Shown: positions 23,441 to 32,027 of the stretch, one piece after another
Position numbering within the stretch: position 1 is the first letter of the stretch
Layout: each line of letters starts with the position of its first letter
Program-made: the position numbers and the translations under genes
NCBI RefSeq assembly: GCF_027482425.1
Contig: NZ_JAIXWA010000030.1
Coordinates: 1-42,627 of the forward strand
Source: Flavobacterium sp.
GTDB lineage: Bacteria > Bacteroidota > Bacteroidia > Flavobacteriales > Flavobacteriaceae
Direction: 5' to 3'
Length of the DNA: 42,627 nt
The notes under the pieces: generated by a model
Told to the model about the DNA's origin: nothing
What the model saw: only the letters and a program-made list of their open reading frames with translations
Database searches by the model: none

Positions 23441-25375
23441 ATGCAATTTAAACATCCGGAAGTTCTCTATTTTCTCTCCCTTTTGGTGCTCCCGATTTTG
23501 GTGCATTTGTTTCAATTGCGACGGTTTAAAACGCAATACTTCACCAACGTTCGATTCCTCAAAGAATTAGTGGTGCAAACCCGTAAAAGTTCGACCCTCA
23601 AAAAATACGTACTGCTTGCGACCCGTTTATTGCTGCTCACCTTTTTGATTCTAGCCTTTGCGCAACCGTTTTGGGAGGCCAAAGAAGCGAAAAATGCGAA
23701 AAATGAACTCTATATTATTCTTGACAATTCATTTTCCATGCAAGCCAAGGGTAAAAAAGGGGAATTGCTCAAACGGGCGGTTCAAGACATCTTGGCGGAA
23801 GCCCCTGAAAGTGCCTCTTTTTCGCTTCTTACCAATACCGAAAGTTTTTGGAATACCGACATCAAGTCGATTCAACGGGAGTTGCAAAACCTTTCGTACA
23901 GCGCCACTCCTTTTGAACCCGAACGATTGATTGCCCAAGTTCGCGCCCACCGTTCTGCTTTTCGCAAAGACATTGTGGTGATCTCCGACGGCGTAGGAAC
24001 TCGCGCTGACGCTTTGAGTACTTTGAATAGTGATGAACAAGGGTACTATATTCCGGTTCAAGCCGAGAAAACGCAAAACATCGCCATTGACAGTGTGTAC
24101 CTCAATCAAGCCCTCGATCAATTCTATGAAATCGCAGTGGCCGTTCGGTCGTATGGTGCAACGTCTGATGCCGTGCCCGTGGCGTTGTACGACGGTCAAA
24201 AATTGGTCGCCAAAACCTTAGTCACTTTCAATCAACCGCGACAAACCCTAAAATTTACGCTTCCAAAAACCCAGTTTAACGGGTATGTTTCGCTCAACGA
24301 CAACAGTTTGGAGTACGACAACACGTACTATTTTTCGCTTTCCAAGCCCGAAAAAAGTCGGGTCATGAGTATCAGCGAGTCGGCACCGGCTACTTTTTTA
24401 AATAAAATCTATACCCCCGACGAATTTGAATACACGGCCACTACCTTAGCTACCTTGCCCTATGCGCTACTGGAAAAACAAGATGCCCTTGTGCTCAACG
24501 AACTAGCGACTTTACCCGCCTCGTTGCAAACCACCTTAAAAGCCTTTGTGGCGCAAGGAGGAAATTTGATTCTTATTCCAGCCCCCGACACCAATGTACG
24601 TTCGTACAACGCGTTATTGAATGCGCTGGGGGGCGGTTATGTCTACCAAGATTGGAACGAGACGGAACGCTTGGTAACCAAAATAAATTTCAACCACCCC
24701 TTGTATACTGGAGTTTTTGAAAAGAAAACGGAAAATTTTCAATATCCAACCTTAAAAGCGGGCTATACTGTACAAACCTCGTTTCCGACCGTATTGGAAG
24801 GCAACGATCAGCGCCCTTTTTTGAGTGCTGTCACCCGAGGCACAGGAACGATCTATTGCTTTTCGACCCCATTACGACAGGAATGGAGTAATTTCAAGAA
24901 CTCGCCTTACTTGATTGTGCCTACGTTTTATAACATGGCTTTAAATGCTCAAAAAACGGGAGTAAAAGCAACTACGCTTGGCAGCAGTCGTCCTTACATC
25001 GCTGATGTAGCGCTAGGAGCCGATGAAATTGTTACCTTACGAAAAGAGCAAACCGACGTGATTCCCGAACAGCAACGACTGTATAATCAAGTAAAACTTA
25101 CTTTTTCGACCCAACCGCAACGGGCAGGCAATTACACCCTTTTACGTCAAAAAGAAGCAGTCGATACCTTGAGTTTCAATTACCCCCGAACAGAGAGCGA
25201 CCTCCAGGCCATACCCTCCAATTGGATGGCGGAATGGAAAGAGATAACAGCAACCGACCAATTGTTTGATACCTTACAAGCGGATCGAAGCGATACTGTC
25301 ATTTGGAAATGGTGTATTCTACTCGCATTGCTTTTCTTGCTGGTAGAAATTGCTATTCAAAAAATAATCCGATAA
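23441..25375 (+). CDS. BatA N-terminal / von Willebrand factor A membrane protein
   Basis: 644 residues. The N-terminal BatA domain has two membrane segments (about 8-24 and 56-75) around LRRFKTQYFTNVRFL. A vWA-like domain follows with metal-site residues D95-x-S97-x-S99 (DNSFSM). A large periplasmic region leads to a C-terminal membrane segment (about 622-640). Known: Bat-type proteins are linked to aerotolerance and envelope complexes, but the exact role of this long form is not established. First gene of a run that continues with the dihydroorotase-like gene 14 bases downstream. Confidence 0.88.
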   Translation: MQFKHPEVLYFLSLLVLPILVHLFQLRRFKTQYFTNVRFLKELVVQTRKSSTLKKYVLLATRLLLLTFLILAFAQPFWEAKEAKNAKNELYIILDNSFSMQAKGKKGELLKRAVQDILAEAPESASFSLLTNTESFWNTDIKSIQRELQNLSYSATPFEPERLIAQVRAHRSAFRKDIVVISDGVGTRADALSTLNSDEQGYYIPVQAEKTQNIAIDSVYLNQALDQFYEIAVAVRSYGATSDAVPVALYDGQKLVAKTLVTFNQPRQTLKFTLPKTQFNGYVSLNDNSLEYDNTYYFSLSKPEKSRVMSISESAPATFLNKIYTPDEFEYTATTLATLPYALLEKQDALVLNELATLPASLQTTLKAFVAQGGNLILIPAPDTNVRSYNALLNALGGGYVYQDWNETERLVTKINFNHPLYTGVFEKKTENFQYPTLKAGYTVQTSFPTVLEGNDQRPFLSAVTRGTGTIYCFSTPLRQEWSNFKNSPYLIVPTFYNMALNAQKTGVKATTLGSSRPYIADVALGADEIVTLRKEQTDVIPEQQRLYNQVKLTFSTQPQRAGNYTLLRQKEAVDTLSFNYPRTESDLQAIPSNWMAEWKEITATDQLFDTLQADRSDTVIWKWCILLALLFLLVEIAIQKIIR

Positions 25376-25389
25376 ACAACACAACAACT

Positions 25390-26643
25390 ATGACTACGGT
25401 ACTTAAATCGGTAACTATTGTGGACCCCAAAAGCGCTTACCACCTGCAATGCGTCGATATTCATCTCCATGGGGGAGTTATTGGGGCGATAGGCGAAAAT
25501 TTACCACTCCCCCAAGAAGCGCAAGTCATCGAACTACCCCATGCGAATGTCTCTCCGGGTTGGTTTGATACTTCGGTGGTGCTGGGGGAACCCGGATATG
25601 AAGCCGCTGAAACCATTACCAACGGATTGAAAACTGCGGCAAGCTCAGGATTCACCGAAATCATGGTACAACCGCTTACGCTACCCGTAGCAGACAATGC
25701 CGCTGTTCTTCATTTGCTACATCAAAAAGCCTCGGGACAAGCGACCGCAATTCATCCGATTGGCGCGCTCACGATGGGAAGTGCTGGGCAAGCCTTGGCC
25801 GAACTGTACGACATGCAACAAGCTGGAGCAGTCGCTTTTGGAGACTATAAAAAAGGGATGAAAAATGCAAATCTGTTCAAGATTGCCCTTCAATATGTAC
25901 AGGATTTCAACGGGCGTGTGCTTGCTTATTGTGAAGACGATACCCTCCGCGGCAATGGTATGGTTAACGAAGGGATTACAGCAACGCGTTTGGGACTCAA
26001 AGGAATTCCGAGTTTGGCAGAAGAGTTACAGGTAGCCCGCAACTTATTTTTGCTCGAATATACGGGAGGCGCATTGCATATCCCTACCCTTTCATCGGCC
26101 AAATCGGTGGCACTTGTTCGTGAGGCCAAAGCGCGCGGGTTGAATGTCACCTGTAGTGTAGCCGTTGCCCATCTGGTACTAACGGATGCGGTTTTGGAAA
26201 ATTTTGATACCCGTTACAAACTCTCCCCTCCCTTGCGCACGGCACATGATCGTGAAGCGCTGTGGGAAGGATTGCACGACAATACCATCGATTGCATCAC
26301 GACGGACCATCATCCGGTGGATATTGAATATAAAAAAGTAGAATTTGATTTGGCGCAGGAAGGGTCGATTGGACTGGAATCGGCGTGGGGTACACTCGCT
26401 GCCGTGCTTCCGATGGAATTGATTGTAGAAAAACTAACGGCTGGGCGTGAGATCTTAGGACTACCTCCGGCGGTCATTGCACCAGGAGCTGCCGTGAATC
26501 TAACCCTTTTTACCACAGAAGGAACGGGAACATTTACCACTGATCAAATTCATTCTACTTCCAAAAATGCTGCTTTACTTGGACTACCCACCCGTGGAAA
26601 AGTGCTAGGCATTGCCCGTGACAAACATATTATAGTCAATTAA
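25390..26643 (+). CDS. Dihydroorotase-family protein lacking the HxH zinc motif
   Basis: 417 residues from the ATG at 25390. The amidohydrolase fold of dihydroorotase is clear: PGWFDTSVVLGEPGYE, the HPIGALT strand, GIPSLAEELQVARN, LHIPTLSSAKSV, TTDHHPVDIEYKKVEFD and the C-terminal sandwich. The motif DxHxHLREPG of active enzymes reads DTSVVLGEPG here: both zinc His are S62 and V64, and the Arg that binds orotate is G66. The second His of HIAHVST is also lost. From memory, flavobacterial relatives share this. It may be a non-catalytic partner of aspartate transcarbamoylase, or use another metal arrangement. Confidence 0.85.
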   Translation: MTTVLKSVTIVDPKSAYHLQCVDIHLHGGVIGAIGENLPLPQEAQVIELPHANVSPGWFDTSVVLGEPGYEAAETITNGLKTAASSGFTEIMVQPLTLPVADNAAVLHLLHQKASGQATAIHPIGALTMGSAGQALAELYDMQQAGAVAFGDYKKGMKNANLFKIALQYVQDFNGRVLAYCEDDTLRGNGMVNEGITATRLGLKGIPSLAEELQVARNLFLLEYTGGALHIPTLSSAKSVALVREAKARGLNVTCSVAVAHLVLTDAVLENFDTRYKLSPPLRTAHDREALWEGLHDNTIDCITTDHHPVDIEYKKVEFDLAQEGSIGLESAWGTLAAVLPMELIVEKLTAGREILGLPPAVIAPGAAVNLTLFTTEGTGTFTTDQIHSTSKNAALLGLPTRGKVLGIARDKHIIVN

Positions 26644-26645
26644 TT

Positions 26646-26999
26646 ATGGACGCAACGACCATCAAAGAAGGTAAATCTATGGCTATTTTGAGTTATGTGC
26701 TCATCATTGGCCCGCTAATCGCTTTATCCATCAATGCCGATAAAAAAAATCCGTATACTTCGTTTCATTTGCGCCAAGGATTGGGCCTCACAGCGACATT
26801 TTTGTTGATAGGACTTACTATGAGTAGTTATTTTAACCGATCACAATTACCCTCTGAAACGAGTTTCAACATTGCTTTTCCGTTTTGGATATTCATTAGT
26901 ATTCTTACTTTTTACGGGATGTTCACTGCGGTTATGGGGTATACCCGTCCCATACCATTGTTAGGAACTTTTTTCCAAAAATGGTTGAAACGACTGTAA
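26646..26999 (+). CDS. Small membrane protein, DUF4870-like
   Basis: 117 residues with about three membrane segments (14-29, 46-62 and 78-100). The pattern GKSMAILSYVLIIGPLIAL, then YTSFHLRQGLGL, resembles DUF4870/Tic20-like proteins of Bacteroidota. No enzyme motif. It starts two bases after the dihydroorotase-like stop and is probably coupled to it. The function is unknown. Confidence 0.78.
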   Translation: MDATTIKEGKSMAILSYVLIIGPLIALSINADKKNPYTSFHLRQGLGLTATFLLIGLTMSSYFNRSQLPSETSFNIAFPFWIFISILTFYGMFTAVMGYTRPIPLLGTFFQKWLKRL

Positions 27000-27041
27000 C
27001 AATCTCCCCTTTTTGGGACAAATGAGGCAGTCAGAAACCTC

Positions 27042-29474
27042 ATGAAAGCAAAACCCTTTACAATTACCCCTATTCTTTTTGTATTCCTTAGTTTTTTTAG
27101 CTTCGGATTTCGTGCACAAGCGCAAACCGGACGCGTCAAAGGAAGCGTGCGTTCGGAAAAAGAAACGGCCCTTTACGCGGCCTCTGTGGCACTCTTTGAT
27201 TCCGAAAACAAACTGGTCAAAGCCGTCCTGATCGATACCGAGGGCGCGTTTTCCATAGCGCAATTGCGTCCAGGCACCTATAGCCTAAAAGTGACTTCTG
27301 TTGGATTCGAAGACCAAATACGCAACGGGTTGTTGGTGACCGAAAGCGAATTAATTTTGGAACCCATAGTGCTAAAAGAAAGTGCTGTCCAATTGAATGA
27401 AGTCGTCATCAAAAAAGAAAAACCACTCGTGCAAGTCTTGGCCGACAAAACGGTTTTTAACGTCGAAAATACGATTAATGCTACTGGAAATACGGGCTTT
27501 GAATTATTGCGAAAAGCCCCAGGCGTTGTGGTTGACAACAACGATAATGTAGTCGTGGAAGGCAAAAGTGGTGTGCTTTTTTACATTGATGGGAAGCAAT
27601 CGTTTTTGAGTGGTGCCGATATGACTAATTTCCTAAAAACCATCCAATCGACGGATATTGAATCGATCGAAATCATTACCCAACCCTCTTCGAAATACGA
27701 TGCAGCGGGAAATGCAGGTATTGTCAATATCAAATTGAAGAAAAATAAAAACTTTGGTACCAACGGAACCCTCACTTCGGGGTACAACATCGGACGATTT
27801 GGTACGTCGGTGAATTCAATTTCCTTGAACAACCGCAGCAAAAAATTCAACACCTACCTCAACTACAGTAACCGTTTTGGGAAAAGTTACAACTTTATGG
27901 AATTTGAACGTCAACAGAACGGTAGGGTTTTTAATTCCGATACAAAAACGGATTATATGACCAATGCCAATAACGTAAAAATGGGAGTCGATTACACCCA
28001 TAATCGACGTCATTCGTTTGGACTTGCACTGACGGGGAACTTTAATAATGCCTATGGAGATGGCCGTTCTCGAACCCCTATTCGTCCTCAAACCTCCAAT
28101 GTTATCGACAGCGTTTTAGTGGCGCAAAATAATGCCCACAACAAAAATTACAACCTGTATGCCAACGTAAATTACCGTTTTCAAGATACCACCGGCGTTT
28201 CGTTAACTACCGATTTGGATGTAGGGCGGTACAATTCAGACCGCGACACTTTTTTACCCAACTTTTATTTAGACCCCACCGAAACAACGATTTTAAGCGC
28301 CATCATCAACAGCCAATTCACGCCCGTTATTATTGATATTGCGGCCTTTAAATCGGATTATGAGCAACGATTAGGCAAAGGAAAATTGGGGGTAGGAATG
28401 AAAACCTCTTTAGTGTCCACTGAAAATACCTTTGATGTTTTCAATTATCTCGCTGGACAACCCGTTTTCAATACAACATTGAGCAATCGCTTTACGTATA
28501 AAGAAAATGTGAATGCAGTGTATGTGAATTACAACCGTGTAGTAAAGAAATTCAATTTTCAATTGGGACTCCGCGTTGAAAACACGCATTCGGATGGCGA
28601 ATTGAGTAGTCTACAGCAAAACAATGAGGCACGGGTAAAACGAAAATACACCGATTATTTCCCCAGTGGAGGCATCACCTATGCGCAAAATGAGAGCAAT
28701 TCATGGGCACTTACGTACAGTCGTCGTATCGAACGCCCGAGTTACAATGCGTTGAATCCGTTTGAATACCAAATTGATGAATTGTCGGTAAGCAAGGGGA
28801 ATCCTTTTTTACAACCCCAATATGTGCATAACGTTAAAGTTGCGCATACCTACAAATACAAATTGAACACCTCGTTGAGTTACAGTTTTGTCTCTGATTT
28901 CTTTGCGCAAGTGACCGAAGCGGTGGGATTGAATAAGAGTCGCATGACCACCAAAAATGTGGCCAATCAAGAAACGATTAATTTGGGAATTTCCTACCCA
29001 TTTAAAGTCAATACCTGGTGGAATGTATACATGAGTGTCAATGCCTTTCGCAGCCGCTATATTCCCACGGATCCTTCTTTTGTGGGCTTGACGCAGGAAA
29101 CTTTGAACATTTATGGGCAAAATAATATTACGCTTCCCAAAAAAATCAACTTGGAAATTTCAGGATGGTTCAATTCGCCTTCCGTTTGGGGGGGAACCTA
29201 TCGCACGGCAAGTTTGGGGTCGCTGGATATTGCTTTGCAGAAGAAGTTTTTGAAAGACAAATTAAACGTGCGTGTTGCCGTTTCCGACGTATTGTTTACC
29301 TCACCGTGGTCCGGTCGAACAGAGTTTGCCAATGTTATCATTAACGGTCGTGGAGGAAGTGACAGCCGCCAGCTTCGTTTTAACCTCACCTACAATTTTG
29401 GAAATGACCAAATAAAACGGGCACAAAACCGCAATACGGGGGTGGAAGACGAGAAAAATCGAATTGGGAATTAG
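27042..29474 (+). CDS. TonB-dependent receptor-like outer-membrane protein
   Basis: 810 residues. A signal peptide (about 1-27, ending AQAQ) is followed by a carboxypeptidase-regulatory-like beta domain (about 30-105), a plug-like domain (LLRKAPGVVVDNNDNVVVEG, then YIDGKQSFL and IEIITQPSSKYDAAGNAGIV), and a large beta-barrel of the OMP_b-brl_3 type ending in NLTYNFG plus a charged tail. Known: such proteins take up substrates or act as receptors powered by TonB. There is no SusD partner, so the cargo may be a small molecule or metal chelate rather than a glycan; this is inference. Confidence 0.9.
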   Translation: MKAKPFTITPILFVFLSFFSFGFRAQAQTGRVKGSVRSEKETALYAASVALFDSENKLVKAVLIDTEGAFSIAQLRPGTYSLKVTSVGFEDQIRNGLLVTESELILEPIVLKESAVQLNEVVIKKEKPLVQVLADKTVFNVENTINATGNTGFELLRKAPGVVVDNNDNVVVEGKSGVLFYIDGKQSFLSGADMTNFLKTIQSTDIESIEIITQPSSKYDAAGNAGIVNIKLKKNKNFGTNGTLTSGYNIGRFGTSVNSISLNNRSKKFNTYLNYSNRFGKSYNFMEFERQQNGRVFNSDTKTDYMTNANNVKMGVDYTHNRRHSFGLALTGNFNNAYGDGRSRTPIRPQTSNVIDSVLVAQNNAHNKNYNLYANVNYRFQDTTGVSLTTDLDVGRYNSDRDTFLPNFYLDPTETTILSAIINSQFTPVIIDIAAFKSDYEQRLGKGKLGVGMKTSLVSTENTFDVFNYLAGQPVFNTTLSNRFTYKENVNAVYVNYNRVVKKFNFQLGLRVENTHSDGELSSLQQNNEARVKRKYTDYFPSGGITYAQNESNSWALTYSRRIERPSYNALNPFEYQIDELSVSKGNPFLQPQYVHNVKVAHTYKYKLNTSLSYSFVSDFFAQVTEAVGLNKSRMTTKNVANQETINLGISYPFKVNTWWNVYMSVNAFRSRYIPTDPSFVGLTQETLNIYGQNNITLPKKINLEISGWFNSPSVWGGTYRTASLGSLDIALQKKFLKDKLNVRVAVSDVLFTSPWSGRTEFANVIINGRGGSDSRQLRFNLTYNFGNDQIKRAQNRNTGVEDEKNRIGN

Positions 29475-29482
29475 TATCTTTG
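29475..29482 (+). promoter_or_regulatory. -7 box (TATCTTTG) for the esterase gene
   Basis: An exact TAnnTTTG match that begins one base after the stop codon of the TonB receptor gene and ends 16 bases before the ATG at 29499. The esterase gene can therefore be transcribed on its own. Confidence 0.55.
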
Positions 29483-29498
29483 CGTACAAATAATAGCT

Positions 29499-30143
29499 AT
29501 GGATTTACACTACCTTGTTAGAGCACCTCAAACGATACAATCGGGTCATCCCGTTTTGATATTACTACACGGCTACGGAAGTAACGAACAGGACTTATTC
29601 TCGTTTGCGAGTGAATTGCCTCAGGAGTATTATGTGATTTCGGTGCGAGCGCCTTACGACCTTATGTACGGAAGCTATGCGTGGTATGCCATAAATTTTG
29701 ACGCCGATGAAAATAAATTTTCGGATGTGGTACAGGCCCGTCAATCGCGCGATCGAATAGCGCATTTTATTGATGAAATAATTAAAAAATATCCTGTTGA
29801 CCCCAAACAAGTTACTTTGATTGGATTTAGTCAAGGGTGTATTTTGAGTTATGCCGTTGCCGTATCGTATCCCGAAAAAGTGCAACGTGTGGTGGGGATG
29901 AGTGGGTATTTTAATCGAGACATTGCGGTAGAAGGATTTGAAGGCAACGCTCTAGACAGCTTGCAAATCTTTGCCTCCCATGGCAGTGTGGATCAGGTGA
30001 TTCCTGTCGAATGGGCCCGAAAAGCAGTACCGCAATTGGAAGCCTTGGGAATTGCAGTTACCTACAAGGAATATCCTGTAGGCCATGGGGTTACGCCACA
30101 AAACTTTTTTGATTTTAGAAACTGGCTAGAAACTACGCGGTAA
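29499..30143 (+). CDS. Alpha/beta hydrolase (phospholipase/carboxylesterase family)
   Basis: 214 residues, a single hydrolase domain without signal peptide. The oxyanion loop is HGYGSNEQDL (about 24-33). The catalytic triad is S111 in GFSQG, D165 in HGSVDQVIP and H196 in PVGHGV. The family hydrolyses carboxyl esters and thioesters; the substrate is unknown. Its TAA stop sits directly against the stop codon of the convergent gene at 30144. Confidence 0.92.
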   Translation: MDLHYLVRAPQTIQSGHPVLILLHGYGSNEQDLFSFASELPQEYYVISVRAPYDLMYGSYAWYAINFDADENKFSDVVQARQSRDRIAHFIDEIIKKYPVDPKQVTLIGFSQGCILSYAVAVSYPEKVQRVVGMSGYFNRDIAVEGFEGNALDSLQIFASHGSVDQVIPVEWARKAVPQLEALGIAVTYKEYPVGHGVTPQNFFDFRNWLETTR

Positions 30144-30623
30144 TTACTCGGCTTCAGGATCGGCACTACCCGTCACCTTTTGCCCGATTTCACCATCTCC
30201 AGCATACAAGGTCGTATCGCCTTTTTTAAAGATGAATCCTTTCCATGCCACTAATTGATAGTCGTTTTTCACCCAAGGACTGCCCTCACCAGCACGGGTA
30301 AGCACCATGGATTCTTGGTTGGGTAAAAAGACTTCCGCTTGCTTTCGGTCTTCGCTAAACAATACATAAGAAGCGAGGGTCTCATCTTCGGTATTGGCCT
30401 GATCCACAGGATTTAACTGCAATCCCGTAAACATACGAACGCACTCTTTATTTAGTTTGGACCATGTATATCCTGCTGAAGCTAAGCAACCGTTTTCGTC
30501 TTTATCCGAACCTGTGATCGTGGAGTCTTTGACTTGTCCCTGTGCCGCATTAGTCTCCTCAGATTGGGGTTTGCAAGCGCCGACGAGTACCAAAAGTAGG
30601 AGTGAAAAAAAAGATGTTTTCAT
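30144..30623 (-). CDS. Lipoprotein of unknown function
   Basis: 159 residues. The lipobox is VGAC with C17 as the lipidated residue. After a low-complexity linker comes GSDKDENGCLASAGYTWSK followed by CVRMF, giving two further Cys (about 46 and 61) that may form a disulfide. A beta-rich rest follows. I recognise the pattern as conserved in flavobacteria but know no function. Last gene of the minus-strand operon starting at 31900, 15 bases after its upstream neighbour. Confidence 0.75.
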   Translation of the reverse strand: MKTSFFSLLLLVLVGACKPQSEETNAAQGQVKDSTITGSDKDENGCLASAGYTWSKLNKECVRMFTGLQLNPVDQANTEDETLASYVLFSEDRKQAEVFLPNQESMVLTRAGEGSPWVKNDYQLVAWKGFIFKKGDTTLYAGDGEIGQKVTGSADPEAE

Positions 30624-30638
30624 GTTGAAATTTGAACG

Positions 30639-31130
30639 TTAGTATTCCTCTTTGGGATAGATGTAGGAGTCCATGGTTTGAAACGTTGCCTTTCCTTTGT
30701 CATCGACAAAATATTTGATCATCACATCGCCCCAATACGTTCCATCGCTGTAGTTGGCAATGATCCAGCGGTGGTTGAGTACTTTCATGGAATTAATAAT
30801 AAACTTTTGCGCGCCCAATTTCTCTTGACCCGTATACGGATTTCCTTCGGGCTTATCATTAAAACTCAATAATTGCTCCTTAATGGAAGGTTCTAATTTT
30901 TTTACATCAAAATTGGCAAAATAATTTTGCGCATATTCATTTTTAAGTAACGAAAAGGAATCGGCATTGGCCAACTGCTGCGAAAGTTGTACTATACTAT
31001 CGCTTTTTGCCTTTAAGTCAGCAGTTGCTTTCTTTTGTTGCATTTGAACCTGCTTGCTAAAATACACATAGGTAAAAGAAGCCAAAAGTGCAGCAATAAT
31101 AAATAAATAAAGATAAAGTTGTCGTGCCAT
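30639..31130 (-). CDS. Single-pass membrane protein of unknown function
   Basis: 163 residues with one N-terminal membrane segment (about 5-24), a coiled-coil stretch (about 28-60, Lys/Gln/Ala/Asp rich), then a beta-rich soluble domain with HRWIIANYSDGTYWGDVMIKY that should face the periplasm. I recognise no domain name. It begins two bases after the MBL hydrolase stop, so translation is coupled, and the lipoprotein gene follows 15 bases later. The pair may work together at the outer face of the membrane; this is inference. Confidence 0.72.
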   Translation of the reverse strand: MARQLYLYLFIIAALLASFTYVYFSKQVQMQQKKATADLKAKSDSIVQLSQQLANADSFSLLKNEYAQNYFANFDVKKLEPSIKEQLLSFNDKPEGNPYTGQEKLGAQKFIINSMKVLNHRWIIANYSDGTYWGDVMIKYFVDDKGKATFQTMDSYIYPKEEY

Positions 31131-31132
31131 GA

Positions 31133-31900
31133 TTATTCAAGTGTTAAAACTAGATTGTCGTACGCCAAAAAAACCGAAGAAGGGAGTGTTTTTTCCCGTT
31201 CCGCATGAAAGCCCATATGGTGACTGATATGCGTTAAATAGGCTTGTTCTGGTTGTACCAAATTTACAAAATCTAATGCTTCCTGCAAATTGAAATGGGT
31301 GTCGTGAGGCGCTTCCCGTAAGGCATTCACCACCAACACTTTCAGCCCTTTCAACTTTTCTAACTCGGCCGTTTCAATGGTTTTAACATCGGTCAAATAC
31401 GCGAAATCACCGATTCGAAATCCCAAAACCGCTAAATCGCCGTGCCAAACACGAATGGGTTGAATGAATACGCCACCTATAGCAAAGGGCACTTCGGCAT
31501 CAATGGGATTGATTTGAACCGAAGGCGCTCCTGGATACCGATTTTCTGTAGCAAAAACATAGCCATAGCGCTTTACCAAATTTTCAATTACGCGTGATTC
31601 AGCATATACTGGCATGGAACCATGTTGAAAATTAAACGGACGAATGTCGTCCAAACCGGCTGTATGGTCGGCATGTTCATGGGTAAAAAGCAAGCCATCA
31701 ATGCGGGTACACCCTGAAGTGAGCATTTGTTGTCGAAAATCGGGACCACAATCGACTACAAGGGACTGTCCTTCTACTTCTACCCATATAGAAACCCGAA
31801 GCCGCTTGTCACGCGGGTCTTGACTTAAGCAAACGGGATGGTCACTTCCGATGACGGGAATCCCTTGTGAAGTCCCTGTTCCTAGAAAATAAATTTTCAT
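31133..31900 (-). CDS. MBL-fold metallohydrolase (PhnP-like)
   Basis: 255 residues from the ATG at 31900; a longer frame upstream to 32131 runs through the promoter region of the divergent gene and is not supported. The entry is MKIYFLGTGTSQGIPVIG. The metal motif H74-E-H76-A-D78-H79 is complete. Further ligands are likely in RVWHGD and YLTDVKTI, and the end has YLTHISHHMGFH. The family includes PhnP phosphodiesterase; the substrate is unknown. First gene of the operon with a membrane protein and a lipoprotein. Confidence 0.88.
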   Translation of the reverse strand: MKIYFLGTGTSQGIPVIGSDHPVCLSQDPRDKRLRVSIWVEVEGQSLVVDCGPDFRQQMLTSGCTRIDGLLFTHEHADHTAGLDDIRPFNFQHGSMPVYAESRVIENLVKRYGYVFATENRYPGAPSVQINPIDAEVPFAIGGVFIQPIRVWHGDLAVLGFRIGDFAYLTDVKTIETAELEKLKGLKVLVVNALREAPHDTHFNLQEALDFVNLVQPEQAYLTHISHHMGFHAEREKTLPSSVFLAYDNLVLTLE

Positions 31901-32002
31901 GTAGCACGATTTTTGTGGTAAGCGAGAAATACCCCGCGGAAATAAGGCGTAATTTAATACAAAATTAGGATTAATTCCCTTTACATACCGCAATCGTTTT
32001 AT

Positions 32003-32010
32003 TAACTTTG
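32003..32010 (+). promoter_or_regulatory. -7 box (TAACTTTG) for the gene at 32028
   Basis: An exact TAnnTTTG match 17 bases before the ATG. Confidence 0.55.
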
Positions 32011-32027
32011 CGTGGCATACAAGAATT

